64,000 bases of DNA from DAOVXM01 sp963746255. Its GTDB lineage: Bacteria; Chloroflexota; Anaerolineae; Anaerolineales; UBA4823. A model generated the notes under the pieces. It saw only the letters and a program-made list of their open reading frames with translations, was not told the DNA's origin and searched no databases. The stretch spans positions 9,181 through 73,180 of the forward strand of contig CAVVAJ010000006.1 in assembly GCA_963746255.1 (NCBI GenBank), in the 5' to 3' direction. The translations under genes and the position numbers were made by a program. The number at the start of each line of letters is the position of its first letter. The first letter of the stretch is position 1. Positions 9,871 to 19,589 of this stretch are shown here, in pieces.

Positions 9871-10028
9871 ATGAAATCTCCTATCCGTTCCTTGCCACTC
9901 AGTCTATATCAAAATCGTACCAAGGTCAAACAAAACATTTTCACTTGCATCACGAAGATATACTTCTTATGCTGGTACAATAAATTTTCGAAATTCATGC
10001 CGAAAACCCCCAAATTTGAGGAGGCGAT

Positions 10029-10751
10029 ATGAGAGTAGATGGGAGGAATCCTGACCAACTGCGCCCGGTACTCCTTATACCAGATTTTATCACTTATCCA
10101 GAAGGTTCTGTACTTATAGAACTTGGCGACACGCGAGTTCTATGCAATGCGTCAATTACCGATGGCGTACCCGCTTGGCTTGAGAAACGGGAACCGAAAC
10201 AAGGTTGGCTAACGGCAGAATACGCATTACTTCCACGCTCAACCACTATACGTACACCTCGTGAGACACAAGGGTTACGCGGCCGGACTCAAGAGATCAA
10301 ACGATTGATAGGACGAAGTCTTCGTCCCGCAGTAGACTTTGTCAAACTTGGACACCGTACCTGCATCATAGATTGTGATGTCCTTCAAGCAGATGGTGGT
10401 ACTCGAACGGCAGCGATTACTGGGGGTTATGTGGCTCTGGCATTAGCAATTAGAAAACTCACTCGCACAGGCGAGTTGCCTGAGGGTGTCCTGCAGAATC
10501 AGATCGCAGCTGTTAGCGCTGGATTAGTCGCAGGTGAGCCGCTGCTCGATTTATGCTATGCCGAGGATTCAGTTGCTGACTGCGATATGAATGTTGTGCT
10601 TACTGCCTCAGGGCAATATATTGAAATTCAAACCAGCGCCGAAGGATCTCCTTTCTCACGCCAAGAATTAAACACCCTATTAGAATACGCATCTATAGGA
10701 GTTAGCTCGCTGCTCAACCTGCAAGATGAGATCATCCAGATGCACAAATAA
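10029..10751 (+). CDS. rph: Ribonuclease PH
   Basis: The 240-residue product matches RNase PH along its full length, starting MRVDGRNPDQLRPV and including PAWLEKREPKQGWLTAEYALLPRST, RTQEIKRLIGRSLR and DCDVLQADGGTRTAAITGG. The enzyme trims the 3' ends of tRNA precursors by phosphorolysis and forms a hexameric ring. The GAGGAGGC ribosome binding site is well placed. It is a standalone housekeeping gene, with a divergent cyclase upstream. Confidence 0.95.
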   Translation: MRVDGRNPDQLRPVLLIPDFITYPEGSVLIELGDTRVLCNASITDGVPAWLEKREPKQGWLTAEYALLPRSTTIRTPRETQGLRGRTQEIKRLIGRSLRPAVDFVKLGHRTCIIDCDVLQADGGTRTAAITGGYVALALAIRKLTRTGELPEGVLQNQIAAVSAGLVAGEPLLDLCYAEDSVADCDMNVVLTASGQYIEIQTSAEGSPFSRQELNTLLEYASIGVSSLLNLQDEIIQMHK

Positions 10752-10939
10752 TCCACCCATTCTTATGACAACCAATTAATTTTGCGTAAAAACCCTGTTC
10801 TACCAATAATCTTTATCTCCCCCAACCCTAAATTTAACTGAAATTATCCTCATACATGCCGATAACATGAATGGTTTGTAGCTCGGTTTAACCGTGCCGG
10901 ATCCTTTTCACAAAATTTTGCAGGTATATGGAGTACTGA

Positions 10940-12238
10940 ATGGATGAAAAAGTAGTTGATAACATGACCATGAAACAACTCTTGGTAGAACCTACTTCTT
11001 TAGATGATTTGCTCATCCCCCAGAGCATAGTGATCGATATCTTATTACGACTGCTTTTTAATGAAGGGAATGTATCATTAAGCCGCTTTGTAGAAGTGAT
11101 GAAACTTCCGAGCAGGATTATCGATGATCTGCTTCTATGGATGCAGCAAGAGCACCTTGTCGAGGTATCAAAAGCCAATGGCCAGATTGGACGGATCGGT
11201 TATGTATACACCCAGACAGATGCTGGTAAACAGCGTGCTCGAGATGCATTTGAGCGAAGTTTATATGTAGGTCCGGTGCCTGTATCTATTCCGTTCTACA
11301 ATCGGGGTGTCGAACTGCAAGCCCAGCGGGATAAGAGAGTTAACTCCCATAAAGTGCAGGCATCGCTTAGCTCCCTTGTTCTCCCAGATGATTTCCATCG
11401 CCGTATCGGACCGGCGATAAACTCAAGCACATCACTGTTCCTTTATGGTCCACCTGGAAATGGAAAAACAACGATCGCTGAGATTATTGGTCGACTTATT
11501 GGTGGGACTGATCCAGTTTGGATACCTTACTCAGTCACTGCGGGTGGTCATATCATCCAGATTCACGACCGGTTGATCCATAGACAATTACCGCTGGAAG
11601 GGAATCGTCACCCGGATTATGGCCGTATCGATCAACGCTGGGGATACTTTTCCCGACCTTCAGTGATGGTCGGCGGCGAATTAAAAATGCCTTCGCTTGA
11701 TTTGTTGTACGATCCAGTCGCTAAAATCTACGAGGCATCTCTACAAATGAAAGCCAATTGTGGCATGTTCTTGTTGGATGATTTTGGCCGCCAGCAAGTA
11801 CGCCCGATGGATCTACTCAATCGCTGGATTGTGCCCTTAGAAAGTGAAGTCGACTTTTTGAGATTGAGCAGCGGTCAAACTGTAGTTGTGCCATTTAAGA
11901 TGCTTATCGTGTTCAGTACTAACCTGGATCCGCTTGAATTAGTTGACGATGCTTTCTTACGTCGCATCCATGTCAAGGTGCACGTCGAGCCACCAACTGA
12001 GCAAATCTTTTACCAGATATTTATGCGGGCCTGCAATGAATATAAGCTATCTTTCGACAAAGCCTCGTTTGTATATCTGCTCCAAAATTGGTACCATAAA
12101 ACTGAGCGCCCGCTGCAAGCCGTCCATCCACGCGACCTGATCCAGACAATTATCGCGTTGTGTGAGTACGAAGAGACCCCACCTAAACTAACACCTGAAC
12201 TTATTGATGCGGCATGTAAAAGTTATTTCGTTGATTGA
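10940..12238 (+). CDS. Winged-helix AAA-family ATPase of unknown role
   Basis: The 432-residue protein has an N-terminal helical region that resembles a winged helix (LSRFVEVMKLPSRIIDDLLLWMQQ). This is followed by an AAA domain with Walker A GPPGNGKTTIAE near residue 171, a Walker B-like FLLDDFG, an arginine-rich segment DAFLRRIHVKV and a C-terminal lid with RPLQAVHPRDLIQTI. Proteins of this build are usually annotated as predicted chaperone-like ATPases. There is no partner gene next to it that would identify a target. A clear terminator follows. Confidence 0.75.
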   Translation: MDEKVVDNMTMKQLLVEPTSLDDLLIPQSIVIDILLRLLFNEGNVSLSRFVEVMKLPSRIIDDLLLWMQQEHLVEVSKANGQIGRIGYVYTQTDAGKQRARDAFERSLYVGPVPVSIPFYNRGVELQAQRDKRVNSHKVQASLSSLVLPDDFHRRIGPAINSSTSLFLYGPPGNGKTTIAEIIGRLIGGTDPVWIPYSVTAGGHIIQIHDRLIHRQLPLEGNRHPDYGRIDQRWGYFSRPSVMVGGELKMPSLDLLYDPVAKIYEASLQMKANCGMFLLDDFGRQQVRPMDLLNRWIVPLESEVDFLRLSSGQTVVVPFKMLIVFSTNLDPLELVDDAFLRRIHVKVHVEPPTEQIFYQIFMRACNEYKLSFDKASFVYLLQNWYHKTERPLQAVHPRDLIQTIIALCEYEETPPKLTPELIDAACKSYFVD

Positions 12239-12307
12239 TTGAGGGGATATCTTTGTATCAGATTATTCCCCAATTAAGAATATACATTTAACCCACGAAA
12301 TTATGCT

Positions 12308-12351
12308 AAACTGAGAAGTGACGTTCAATTCACTGCTCAGTTTTTATTATT
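12308..12351 (+). terminator. Intrinsic terminator after the AAA ATPase gene
   Basis: AAACTGAG (12308-12315) pairs with CTCAGTTT (12336-12343), and inside it AGTGA pairs with TCACT, leaving a short loop. The stem runs into TTTTTATTATTTT. It ends the upstream transcription unit before methylglyoxal synthase. Confidence 0.8.
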
Positions 12352-12387
12352 TTGCCAAGTAGTAATTAGCTGACTTCGGATAGTAAC

Positions 12388-12828
12388 ATGGCCCAGACTA
12401 TATCCACCCCGCCTGAGAAGAAAATCGCTTTGATTGCGCATGATGCGCGAAAAGCTGACCTTTTAGAATGGGTTTGCTTCAACCAAAAGGTCTTAGCTCA
12501 GCACACGCTTCATGCCACCGGGACAACAGGTACTTTGATCATGGAAGAGACTGACTTAATAATTAACCTGGCAAAGAGCGGCCCCATGGGGGGTGACCAG
12601 CAAATTGGTGCTAAGATTGCTGATGGGGATATCGATTTCTTAATATTTTTCTGGGACCCTCTCGAACCCCAACCACATGATCCTGACATAAAAGCACTGC
12701 TGCGACTGGCAGTCCTCTATAATCTACCTACAGCTAGCAATCGCGCCACCGCCGATTTTTTGATCTCCTCGCCATTTATGGGACAGGTTTATGAACGCAT
12801 TATCCCGGATTATCTAGGGCGATTATAA
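12388..12828 (+). CDS. mgsA: Methylglyoxal synthase
   Basis: The 146-residue product matches methylglyoxal synthase: IALIAHDARKADLLEWV at the start, HATGTTGTLI, the phosphate/active-site stretch SGPMGGDQQIGAKIADGDIDFLIFFWDPL, then PHDPDIKALLRLAVLYNLPTASNRATADFLISS. It converts dihydroxyacetone phosphate to methylglyoxal, a bypass of lower glycolysis used under phosphate limitation or sugar stress. The aldo/keto reductase gene that follows 46 bp later could help detoxify methylglyoxal; that link is an inference. Confidence 0.93.
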   Translation: MAQTISTPPEKKIALIAHDARKADLLEWVCFNQKVLAQHTLHATGTTGTLIMEETDLIINLAKSGPMGGDQQIGAKIADGDIDFLIFFWDPLEPQPHDPDIKALLRLAVLYNLPTASNRATADFLISSPFMGQVYERIIPDYLGRL

Positions 12829-12874
12829 AGAGTTATCTGACTATGTCGATTAATTACAAAAAAAGGTTGATTAT

Positions 12875-13846
12875 ATGTACTACACTAATCTAGGCAGAAC
12901 AGGTCTGAAGGTCAGCCGCTTATGTTTGGGAACAATGAATTTCGGCCCCTTCACCGAAGAAGCCGACAGCCAACTGATCATGGACGCGGCCCTAGACCGG
13001 GGTATCAATTTCTTTGATACTGCCAATGTCTATGGCTGGAAAACTGGTTTCGGTGTTACTGAGTCGATCATTGGACGCTGGTTTGCACAAGGAGATGGTC
13101 GACGGGAAAAAGTGATCATTGCATCGAAAGTATATGGCCGGATGGGAGATTGGCCAAATGAACGCTGCCTCAGCGCATATCACATCCGCAAGGCTTGTGA
13201 GGATAGTTTACGGCGTCTGCAGACTGATCATATCGACCTGTACCAAATGCATCACATCGACCGGGATACTTCCTGGGAAGAGATCTGGCAAGCGATGGAA
13301 ACCCTTGTGCAGCAAGGAAAAGTTCTATACGTTGGCAGCAGCAATTTTGCAGGATTTCATATCGCCCAAGCGCAATGTTCAGCAGGTCACCGCAATTTTC
13401 TTGGTCTGGTATCTGAGCAAAGTTTATACAACTTAAGTGCTCGCACGGTTGAATTGGAAGTCATCCCAGCATGCCAAGAATTTGGACTCGGTTTGATCCC
13501 ATGGAGCCCGTTAGCAGGCGGGCTGCTGGCAGGTGCCAAGAAGAAATCAGAAGGTGGTCGACGGGCAGGCGAGCGAATATCTGATGCGATAGAAAAATAT
13601 CAACACCAGCTCGAAGATTATGAAAACTTATGCGCGATTCTGGGATATGCACCAGCTCAAATTGCGCTTGCCTGGCTGCTCCATAATCCAGCAGTCACTG
13701 CCCCAATAATCGGGCCGCGCAATTTGGATCAACTAAGCGGGGCTATGCAATCATTAGATATAGAACTTGACGCAGAAACGTTGAAAAAGCTTGATCAAAT
13801 CTGGCCTGGCCCAGGTGGGCAAGCCCCTGAAGCGTATGCTTGGTAA
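12875..13846 (+). CDS. Aldo/keto reductase (YajO/Tas-like)
   Basis: The 323-residue TIM-barrel reductase has Asp and Tyr in FFDTANVYG, Lys in IIASKVYG and His in YQMHHIDRD. Its C-terminal cofactor segment reads APIIGPRNLDQLSGAM. The length and the LGRTGLKVSRLCLGTMNFG start are typical of the AKR family that reduces aldehydes with NADPH. Its position after methylglyoxal synthase and before an ornithine cyclodeaminase-family gene, with short gaps, suggests a small transcription unit. Confidence 0.9.
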   Translation: MYYTNLGRTGLKVSRLCLGTMNFGPFTEEADSQLIMDAALDRGINFFDTANVYGWKTGFGVTESIIGRWFAQGDGRREKVIIASKVYGRMGDWPNERCLSAYHIRKACEDSLRRLQTDHIDLYQMHHIDRDTSWEEIWQAMETLVQQGKVLYVGSSNFAGFHIAQAQCSAGHRNFLGLVSEQSLYNLSARTVELEVIPACQEFGLGLIPWSPLAGGLLAGAKKKSEGGRRAGERISDAIEKYQHQLEDYENLCAILGYAPAQIALAWLLHNPAVTAPIIGPRNLDQLSGAMQSLDIELDAETLKKLDQIWPGPGGQAPEAYAW

Positions 13847-13879
13847 GTTAAAGAATTCAATTGTTTATGAGGTAGAAAT

Positions 13880-14854
13880 ATGAGCACACACGAACTGCTG
13901 TACCTATCCAAGCGAAATGTTGAAACGATCGATCTGCCTATGTTGGAAATTATTGAAGCATTAGAAGTGATGTTCAAGGAGAAGGGACAAGGGCAAGTAG
14001 AGATGCCGCCAAAACCTGGCATTCACACACGTCCGGATGCATTTATCCATGCAATGCCTGCTTACATTCCGAAGCTGGAATCGGCTGGAATCAAATGGGT
14101 CTCTGGCTACCCGGATAACCAATCAAAAGGGCTGCCGTACATCAGCGGGCTGCTGATCTTAAACGATCCGGATACTGGTCTCCCGTTGGCGGTTATGGAT
14201 GCCAGCTGGATTACGGCAATGCGTACGGGAGCGGCAACCGCGGTCGCAGCCAAGTACCTAGCTCGACCGGAGAGCAACTCCATTGGTATGATCGCATGTG
14301 GAGTTCAAGGCCGCAGCAACCTAGAAGCACTTGCGTGTATTTTCAAGATAGATACAGTCAAGGCATTCGATATTTACCCGGAGGTTGCAGAGAAATATGC
14401 GGCAGAAATGCAAGCAAAGCTTGGAACACCCATCGAGGTGGTTTCGTCAGCCGAAGCTGCGGTACGCGATATGGATATAGTCGTCACCAGCGGACCGATA
14501 CTCAAATCTCCCAACCCGGTTATCCCAGCCGGTTGGCTCAAGCCAGGAGGGTTTGCCAGCCCGGTTGATTTTGATTCTTACTGGCAAGGCTCTGCGCTTG
14601 CACAGGCCGATAAACTTGCCACCGATGACCGCCCGCAGATGGAGTACTATCGCCAGGAAGGCTATTTCAAATCAACCCCACTGCCGTACGCCGACCTGGG
14701 GGAGATCATCGCGGGGAAAATGCCCGGGCGGGAGAGCGATGAAGAGCGCACTATCAGCATCAATCTCGGTTTGGCACTTGATGACATGGCGACTGCCATA
14801 TTGATCTACAAACGTGCACTGGCTATGGGCGTCGGTCTAAAACTACCGTTATGA
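13880..14854 (+). CDS. Ornithine cyclodeaminase / mu-crystallin family protein
   Basis: The 324-residue product follows this family: a dimerisation/substrate half with MPPKPGIHTRP and IKWVSGYPDN, the catalytic region LPLAVMDASWITAMRTGAATAVAAKYLARP, then a Rossmann NAD(P) domain (IGMIACGVQGRSNLEAL). Members include ornithine cyclodeaminase, alanine dehydrogenase (archaeal type) and ketimine reductases, so the reaction cannot be fixed here. It begins 34 bp after the aldo/keto reductase gene, with a GAGGTAG ribosome binding site. Confidence 0.85.
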   Translation: MSTHELLYLSKRNVETIDLPMLEIIEALEVMFKEKGQGQVEMPPKPGIHTRPDAFIHAMPAYIPKLESAGIKWVSGYPDNQSKGLPYISGLLILNDPDTGLPLAVMDASWITAMRTGAATAVAAKYLARPESNSIGMIACGVQGRSNLEALACIFKIDTVKAFDIYPEVAEKYAAEMQAKLGTPIEVVSSAEAAVRDMDIVVTSGPILKSPNPVIPAGWLKPGGFASPVDFDSYWQGSALAQADKLATDDRPQMEYYRQEGYFKSTPLPYADLGEIIAGKMPGRESDEERTISINLGLALDDMATAILIYKRALAMGVGLKLPL

Positions 14855-14880
14855 AGTAAGACATTTTCTTGATATTCTTC

Positions 14881-16329
14881 ATGATAGAAGCCTTCTGCCG
14901 CAAAGCAATTTCGGGGTTGACCAGGTTGTTTGCTGTTACATCCTTTTGTATCAGTGTATGCCTGATCCCAGGTGACACACTCGCAGCCGAAGATATTTCC
15001 ATTAATTTGGTTTCAATCAGTAGCGACGGTGGTAATAACGCTAATGGCGGTTCCCATGCTCCGGCTGTCTCTGCGAATGGGCGCTTTGTCGTTTTCCTGT
15101 CTGAAGCCTCCAATCTCGTTTCAGATGATGATAATGGGCTCTTGGATGTATTTGTTCATGATATATGGTTCCGCACTACCACTCTCGTTTCCCAAAACTA
15201 TGAAAGTGGACCAACCAATGGTGAACCATCACGCCCATCCATATCAGCTAACGGGGATTACATCGTGTATTCTTCTGATGCTTCAAATATTGTCCCTAAC
15301 GACGATAATGAGGCTTCGGATGTCTTCCTCTATAATCGTCAAATTGGAGAAACAGAATTGATTTCAGTGAATTCTCATGGAGAGCCGGGAAATAAGAACT
15401 CTTTTACCCGGCGGCCTTCCGTATCAGAGAATGGCCGCTTTGTTGTCTTTTTCTCTAATTCTACGAATTTGGCACCTGGATATAATATCGAAGATGACCC
15501 AGAGACTAATCATGTCTATTTGCGTGATCGCTTGTCAGGTACAACAACATTGATCTCAAAAAACGCTGACGACGAAATTGGGGATGGCAATTCTGAATAT
15601 CCGACGATTTCCGCTGATGGTAGTACGATCGCATTTCATTCTTTTGCCCAAAATTTGATTGTCGATGATCTAAAAGATAATAATGAAACTTCTGATGTGT
15701 TCCTTTACAATGTCGCCGCTGAAACACTTACCCGGATCTCAAACACACCAGACGGATGGGCAGGTAACGACGCTTCTGATTTGGTTGCTCTGTCAGCTGA
15801 CGGTAGGAGAGTCGCCTTCATCTCCCTTGCAGATGACTTATTGATGCAACCGGAAGATGACAACAATGATACATCCGATGTATTCACTTATTCAGTTGCG
15901 GACCAAATCATCCGGCGCGTCTCGGTTAGTTCGTTAGGAGAAGAAGGCAATGCGGTATCAGACAATCCTTCGCTTTCTGAGTCTGGCCGTTATGTGGCCT
16001 TTTACTCATTCGCCGATAACCTAATTGCAAATGATGAAAACGAATGCACAGATGATACAAATAAGAAACGCTCGTGCACCGATGTGTTCCGCCATGACAC
16101 AGAGACAGGCGAAACGATTCGCGTATCTGTAAGTGCTTTAGGCGAGGAGGGGAATAATGATTCTTCGTGCTCAGGCATTACCTCAGACGGGCAAGCCATC
16201 GTTTTCTACTCCTTTGCCACCAATCTTGTAATTGATGATGAAAACAATATATCCGATGTTTTTGTATACAGTCTGAAACCATTAGTTAGGCGTTATTATT
16301 TCCCCCTGATGTATCAAAATGACCGCTAA
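14881..16329 (+). CDS. Secreted beta-propeller (TolB/PD40-like) repeat protein
   Basis: The product of about 480 residues has a signal peptide (SGLTRLFAVTSFCISVCLIPGDTLAAED) and then about seven repeats of a unit like SISANGDYIVYSSDASNIVPNDDN..SDVFLYNRQTGE. Acidic DDDN loops and the DVF(V/L)(H/Y)D strand recur every 60-70 residues, as in PD40/WD40-like propellers. It is probably exported and may bind calcium through the acidic loops; no catalytic residues are seen. I prefer the ATG at 14881 to an upstream TTG. Confidence 0.75.
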   Translation: MIEAFCRKAISGLTRLFAVTSFCISVCLIPGDTLAAEDISINLVSISSDGGNNANGGSHAPAVSANGRFVVFLSEASNLVSDDDNGLLDVFVHDIWFRTTTLVSQNYESGPTNGEPSRPSISANGDYIVYSSDASNIVPNDDNEASDVFLYNRQIGETELISVNSHGEPGNKNSFTRRPSVSENGRFVVFFSNSTNLAPGYNIEDDPETNHVYLRDRLSGTTTLISKNADDEIGDGNSEYPTISADGSTIAFHSFAQNLIVDDLKDNNETSDVFLYNVAAETLTRISNTPDGWAGNDASDLVALSADGRRVAFISLADDLLMQPEDDNNDTSDVFTYSVADQIIRRVSVSSLGEEGNAVSDNPSLSESGRYVAFYSFADNLIANDENECTDDTNKKRSCTDVFRHDTETGETIRVSVSALGEEGNNDSSCSGITSDGQAIVFYSFATNLVIDDENNISDVFVYSLKPLVRRYYFPLMYQNDR

Positions 16330-16456
16330 CTCTGGCAGCTACAACTGCTCTATAAATATTCCCAAACAAGCGCAAAATGAATATTAACAACACAAATCTT
16401 CATGCAGAGAAATTATTGGATGATGTGTTCATATTATATGAATTCTGCCGATAATA

Positions 16457-17296
16457 ATGATATCAAATTTTCATTTAAGGCCAGAGGCAGCTATGAACAC
16501 TTGTATACCCAAACTAAAATCCGACCTCTTTCTAGTTTCTCCCGTCCATGATACCGAATTAATCATTCCATCCGGGACAATTTTACCTGCGAATTGGCAT
16601 GCGGATATCCAAATTACCAACAACCTACCTAGTTGGGAATTGAAAATAGTCTTTTCTGATAGCATTCCCGGTATTCCAGGTAGAGCATCATGTGCTTGGA
16701 AAGTTGCGAATGCAAATACTTTCCCTGGCCAAGATGGAATCATACACATCGAACTAGCCGTCGACTATGATGGCTGGATTTCCCTGCTTGTATTTTGTGC
16801 TGATCGGCAGCTATTTTCCGCGTTATCCAATGGGAAGATGCCCCAGGCCCCCATCGAAGTTTCAGAAGAGATATCTTCGCTATCTTCTCGCAGTGACGTC
16901 CGGGATTTTGATCCAATACTAACTCAACCGTCAAAAACAAGCGGCGGTTTCAAAGGATCGTCGGGGAAATCCACCATCAGTGATCTGGAACCTTATCCCG
17001 GCAATTTTGAGGTACCACAACAAAATCCTATGAAAAAGAAGCAATCCACCTTTGCAGCTCGGATACGCGTGGAATTAGCTAAAAATGATACCTTTACAAC
17101 AGATGATCCCCCGCCAATCCTTAATCGTATCCTATCCAAGTCTTCGACAAGCGGTATTCAGCATACATCGAGTTCCTTACCGCTTGCAGACAGCGGACCT
17201 TTATCGACGCAGGCTCAAACTCGCTGCGTTGAATGTGACGCGGTTATGCCCCCTGATGCAGAAGCCTGTCCTTGGTGCAGTGTCTCGGTTCGGTAA
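16457..17296 (+). CDS. Hypothetical protein with a C-terminal zinc ribbon
   Basis: The 279-residue product is not recognised. The N-terminal half (about residues 15-125) looks like a beta-rich domain (LIIPSGTILPANWHADIQIT, WELKIVFSD). A low-complexity, serine-rich linker follows, and the C-terminus is a zinc ribbon with two CxxC pairs (CVECDAVMPPDAEACPWC). The ribbon suggests a protein- or nucleic-acid-binding tail. A second ATG at 16493 is an equally good start. A terminator hairpin lies 74 bp downstream. Confidence 0.55.
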   Translation: MISNFHLRPEAAMNTCIPKLKSDLFLVSPVHDTELIIPSGTILPANWHADIQITNNLPSWELKIVFSDSIPGIPGRASCAWKVANANTFPGQDGIIHIELAVDYDGWISLLVFCADRQLFSALSNGKMPQAPIEVSEEISSLSSRSDVRDFDPILTQPSKTSGGFKGSSGKSTISDLEPYPGNFEVPQQNPMKKKQSTFAARIRVELAKNDTFTTDDPPPILNRILSKSSTSGIQHTSSSLPLADSGPLSTQAQTRCVECDAVMPPDAEACPWCSVSVR

Positions 17297-17369
17297 CTCG
17301 TACCTGCTAGAATAATTGCCTGGGGTGTAATATTTGAGTACTTGGATAAGGGATAAAGGTTTGTGTTAT

Positions 17370-17416
17370 ATGGCTATGCGCATAATAGTTATTCTCTGCG
17401 CTAGCCATTTTGTTTA
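17370..17416 (+). terminator. Probable intrinsic terminator
   Basis: ATGGCTATGCGCA (17370-17382) pairs with TGCGCTAGCCAT (17397-17408) over 12 bp with one bulged base, and is followed by TTTGTTT. It separates the zinc-ribbon protein from the cysteine-synthase family gene. Confidence 0.6.
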
Positions 17417-17546
17417 ACTCTCCTGGTTCAAACACTGGGTAAATATATTCCTCTACATTACCCGGGGCATATTCGCAAATTTAGAATTTCAATCCCCACT
17501 TCTCAGATTAAAATATATCAACAGGCATATTTCTAGGAGCAATCAA

Positions 17547-18464
17547 ATGGTGATTTCCGAGACCATCAGTGATCTTATTGGTCAAACACCAATGCTTAGG
17601 CTTTCACGCTTTGCACCCGATCAGGATGTTATTGCTAAGTGCGAGTTTATGAACCCCATAAGCTTAAAAGACCGTCCTGTGTTGAACATCATCAATGATG
17701 CGGAAGCTGCTGGCAAATTGCAGCCTGGTGCGACGCTGATTGAAGCTACCAGCGGTAATACAGGTATGGCCGTGGCCTATTTAGCTGCGGTCAAGGGATA
17801 CCATGCCATTCTCGTCATGTCAGAGATCCAAAGCCGCGAAAGACGCCAGATTTTACGTGCATTTGGAGCAGAGCTGATCCTGACCCCCGCTTCAGAAGGA
17901 ACAGCTGGGGCTCGTCGTGTTCTCCAGGAAATCCTCGCAGAACATCCGGAGTATTACTATATCGGTCAGCACAGCAATCCTTCTAATCCGGCAGCACATT
18001 ACAAAACCACTGGACCTGAGATATGGCAAGCGACAGGTGGACTAGTAGCCGTTCTGGTCGCGGCATTAGGGACAGGTGGGACAATCTGCGGGGCGGGACG
18101 CTTTTTGAAAGAGAGAAATTCCGAAATAAACCTCATTGCCATAGAACCGGCAGAATCGCCATATATATCGCAAGGCATTTTTCACCCCCACCGTATGATG
18201 GGGACTGCCCCCGGTTTCACACCCGATACTTTAGACATCGAGTTGATCGATGAGATATTTTTGGTTAGCGAAGAACAGGCTTTTACCGCATGCCGAGAGC
18301 TGGCTACCAAAGAAGGCATCTTAGTCGGGATAACATCCGGAGCCGTAGCTCATGCCAGCAGGCAGATCGCAGCAAGAGCTGAATACACTGGTGAAACACT
18401 GGTTTGTGTGCTACCTGATTCAGGTCAACGCTATTTAAGCGTAGAGGGCTTGTTCCCAGATTAA
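17547..18464 (+). CDS. PLP-dependent cysteine synthase family protein (CysK/CysM)
   Basis: The 305-residue protein has the fold-type II PLP features: ISDLIGQTPMLRLSRF at the start, the PLP lysine in the NPISLKDRP segment, the substrate loop EATSGNTGMAVAYLA, and the phosphate-binding glycine loop ALGTGGTICGAGRFLKE. Family members make cysteine from O-acetylserine or O-phosphoserine, or cystathionine from homocysteine. The usual NPxxSxKDR motif here reads NPISLKDRP. No sulfur-assimilation genes are adjacent. Confidence 0.85.
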   Translation: MVISETISDLIGQTPMLRLSRFAPDQDVIAKCEFMNPISLKDRPVLNIINDAEAAGKLQPGATLIEATSGNTGMAVAYLAAVKGYHAILVMSEIQSRERRQILRAFGAELILTPASEGTAGARRVLQEILAEHPEYYYIGQHSNPSNPAAHYKTTGPEIWQATGGLVAVLVAALGTGGTICGAGRFLKERNSEINLIAIEPAESPYISQGIFHPHRMMGTAPGFTPDTLDIELIDEIFLVSEEQAFTACRELATKEGILVGITSGAVAHASRQIAARAEYTGETLVCVLPDSGQRYLSVEGLFPD

Positions 18465-18771
18465 GTTGTTCCCCAAACGACGGGAATATAGATGGATGTG
18501 TAAATTTTATTTGTTGTAGGTCGGGTTTCTTATGACACAATGATCAACCTTGATAAATTCCCCCATTCTCATCCGCAAACTGTCTTTGCCCAGCATTTGC
18601 ACCAAACAGTTGGCTCTACTGGAGCCTGAAAAGCATTGAACCTAACCCAGCTGGTTTTTGACGTAACCCAATTTTGTTAACTTAGTGTTGACCCCGTCGG
18701 ATAAGCCCTCATAGGACGCTTCTCTGGAATGGGGCTAACTTTTATAGTAAACTGTCTTAGGAGGATTTGCT
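18465..18771. other. Intergenic region with no recognised gene
   Basis: These 307 bp hold no convincing coding sequence or strong hairpin. The last 15 bases carry an AGGAGG ribosome binding site for the following helix-hairpin-helix gene. Confidence 0.5.
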
Positions 18772-19215
18772 ATGTCACGATTAAAACCCCTATCACTTGT
18801 GATCATGTTTATGCCTATCACTTTGTTCTTGTTGTTGGTAATCTATATCTACCAACGCCGCCAGCAATTTGAGGTTGTCTTCTCATTCGGTCCTGAATCA
18901 CATTCCCCTGAAGCACCTGACCCCAAACCCGAGGTAGCCGTAGCAACACCATCATCAGGGAAAAAGGTAGATGATTTGCAGAAAATTGATGGCATAGGCC
19001 CAAAGACAGCGTCCGTTTTAAATAACGCCGGTATTACCACTTACGCATCAATAGCTCAAGCAAATGTAGATACACTCGCAAATATATTGCGCGAGGCTGG
19101 TATTCGTGCTCCTATTCCAAAAACTTGGCCAAAACAAGCTCGCCTTGCAGCTACAGAGGAATGGGACGAGCTCGCTGCGTACCAAACCACACTGGTTGGC
19201 GGACGGGAGAAGTAG
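18772..19215 (+). CDS. Membrane-anchored helix-hairpin-helix protein (paralogue 1)
   Basis: The 147-residue product has one N-terminal membrane helix (PLSLVIMFMPITLFLLLVIYIY), a proline-rich spacer, then a double helix-hairpin-helix domain (LQKIDGIGPKTASVLNNAGITTYASIAQA, then LREAGIRAPIPKTWPKQARLAA). The GIGPKTA motif is that of DNA- or protein-binding HhH modules seen in DUF4332-like proteins. Its role is unknown; a tethered nucleic-acid-binding domain is possible. A related gene starts at 21352. The ribosome binding site is AGGAGG. Confidence 0.7.
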   Translation: MSRLKPLSLVIMFMPITLFLLLVIYIYQRRQQFEVVFSFGPESHSPEAPDPKPEVAVATPSSGKKVDDLQKIDGIGPKTASVLNNAGITTYASIAQANVDTLANILREAGIRAPIPKTWPKQARLAATEEWDELAAYQTTLVGGREK

Positions 19216-19589
19216 ATCGATGTCCGATAGCTAATACCACGAGCGTGCAAACCGGCGCAACCGCTAATACATAAACGCAACAACGGACAGAATTATTTGC
19301 CCAAGTGAGTTTAATTTGCTCTGATACTGGATCTCCTATAACTGGAATCATAGAGCTTGAGACAGTTGTTGCAGAGCTGCCTTGGCGGCACTGGAAAATT
19401 GTGCGATCCGAAATCGGTAGAACTTTCGTAGATACTTGATGTCAAAAATCTCTTCTGTATAAAAAGAGATTGGTCATATGACTTTCGTGGAGGAGAATCC
19501 AAAATATCTCGGCGAAGTTAGGAAACTTCTGCTCTAAATATAAGAATTCAGCTCTACACCTCACCACCTGGTCCAAAGAGAGATCCCAG
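19216..19589. other. Intergenic region, possibly holding a decayed coding fragment
   Basis: No intact gene is seen in these 374 bp. One plus-strand frame near 19340-19440 reads IELETVVAELPWRHWKIVRS followed by a stop, which looks protein-like and could be a gene fragment, but I cannot name a family with confidence. Confidence 0.3.
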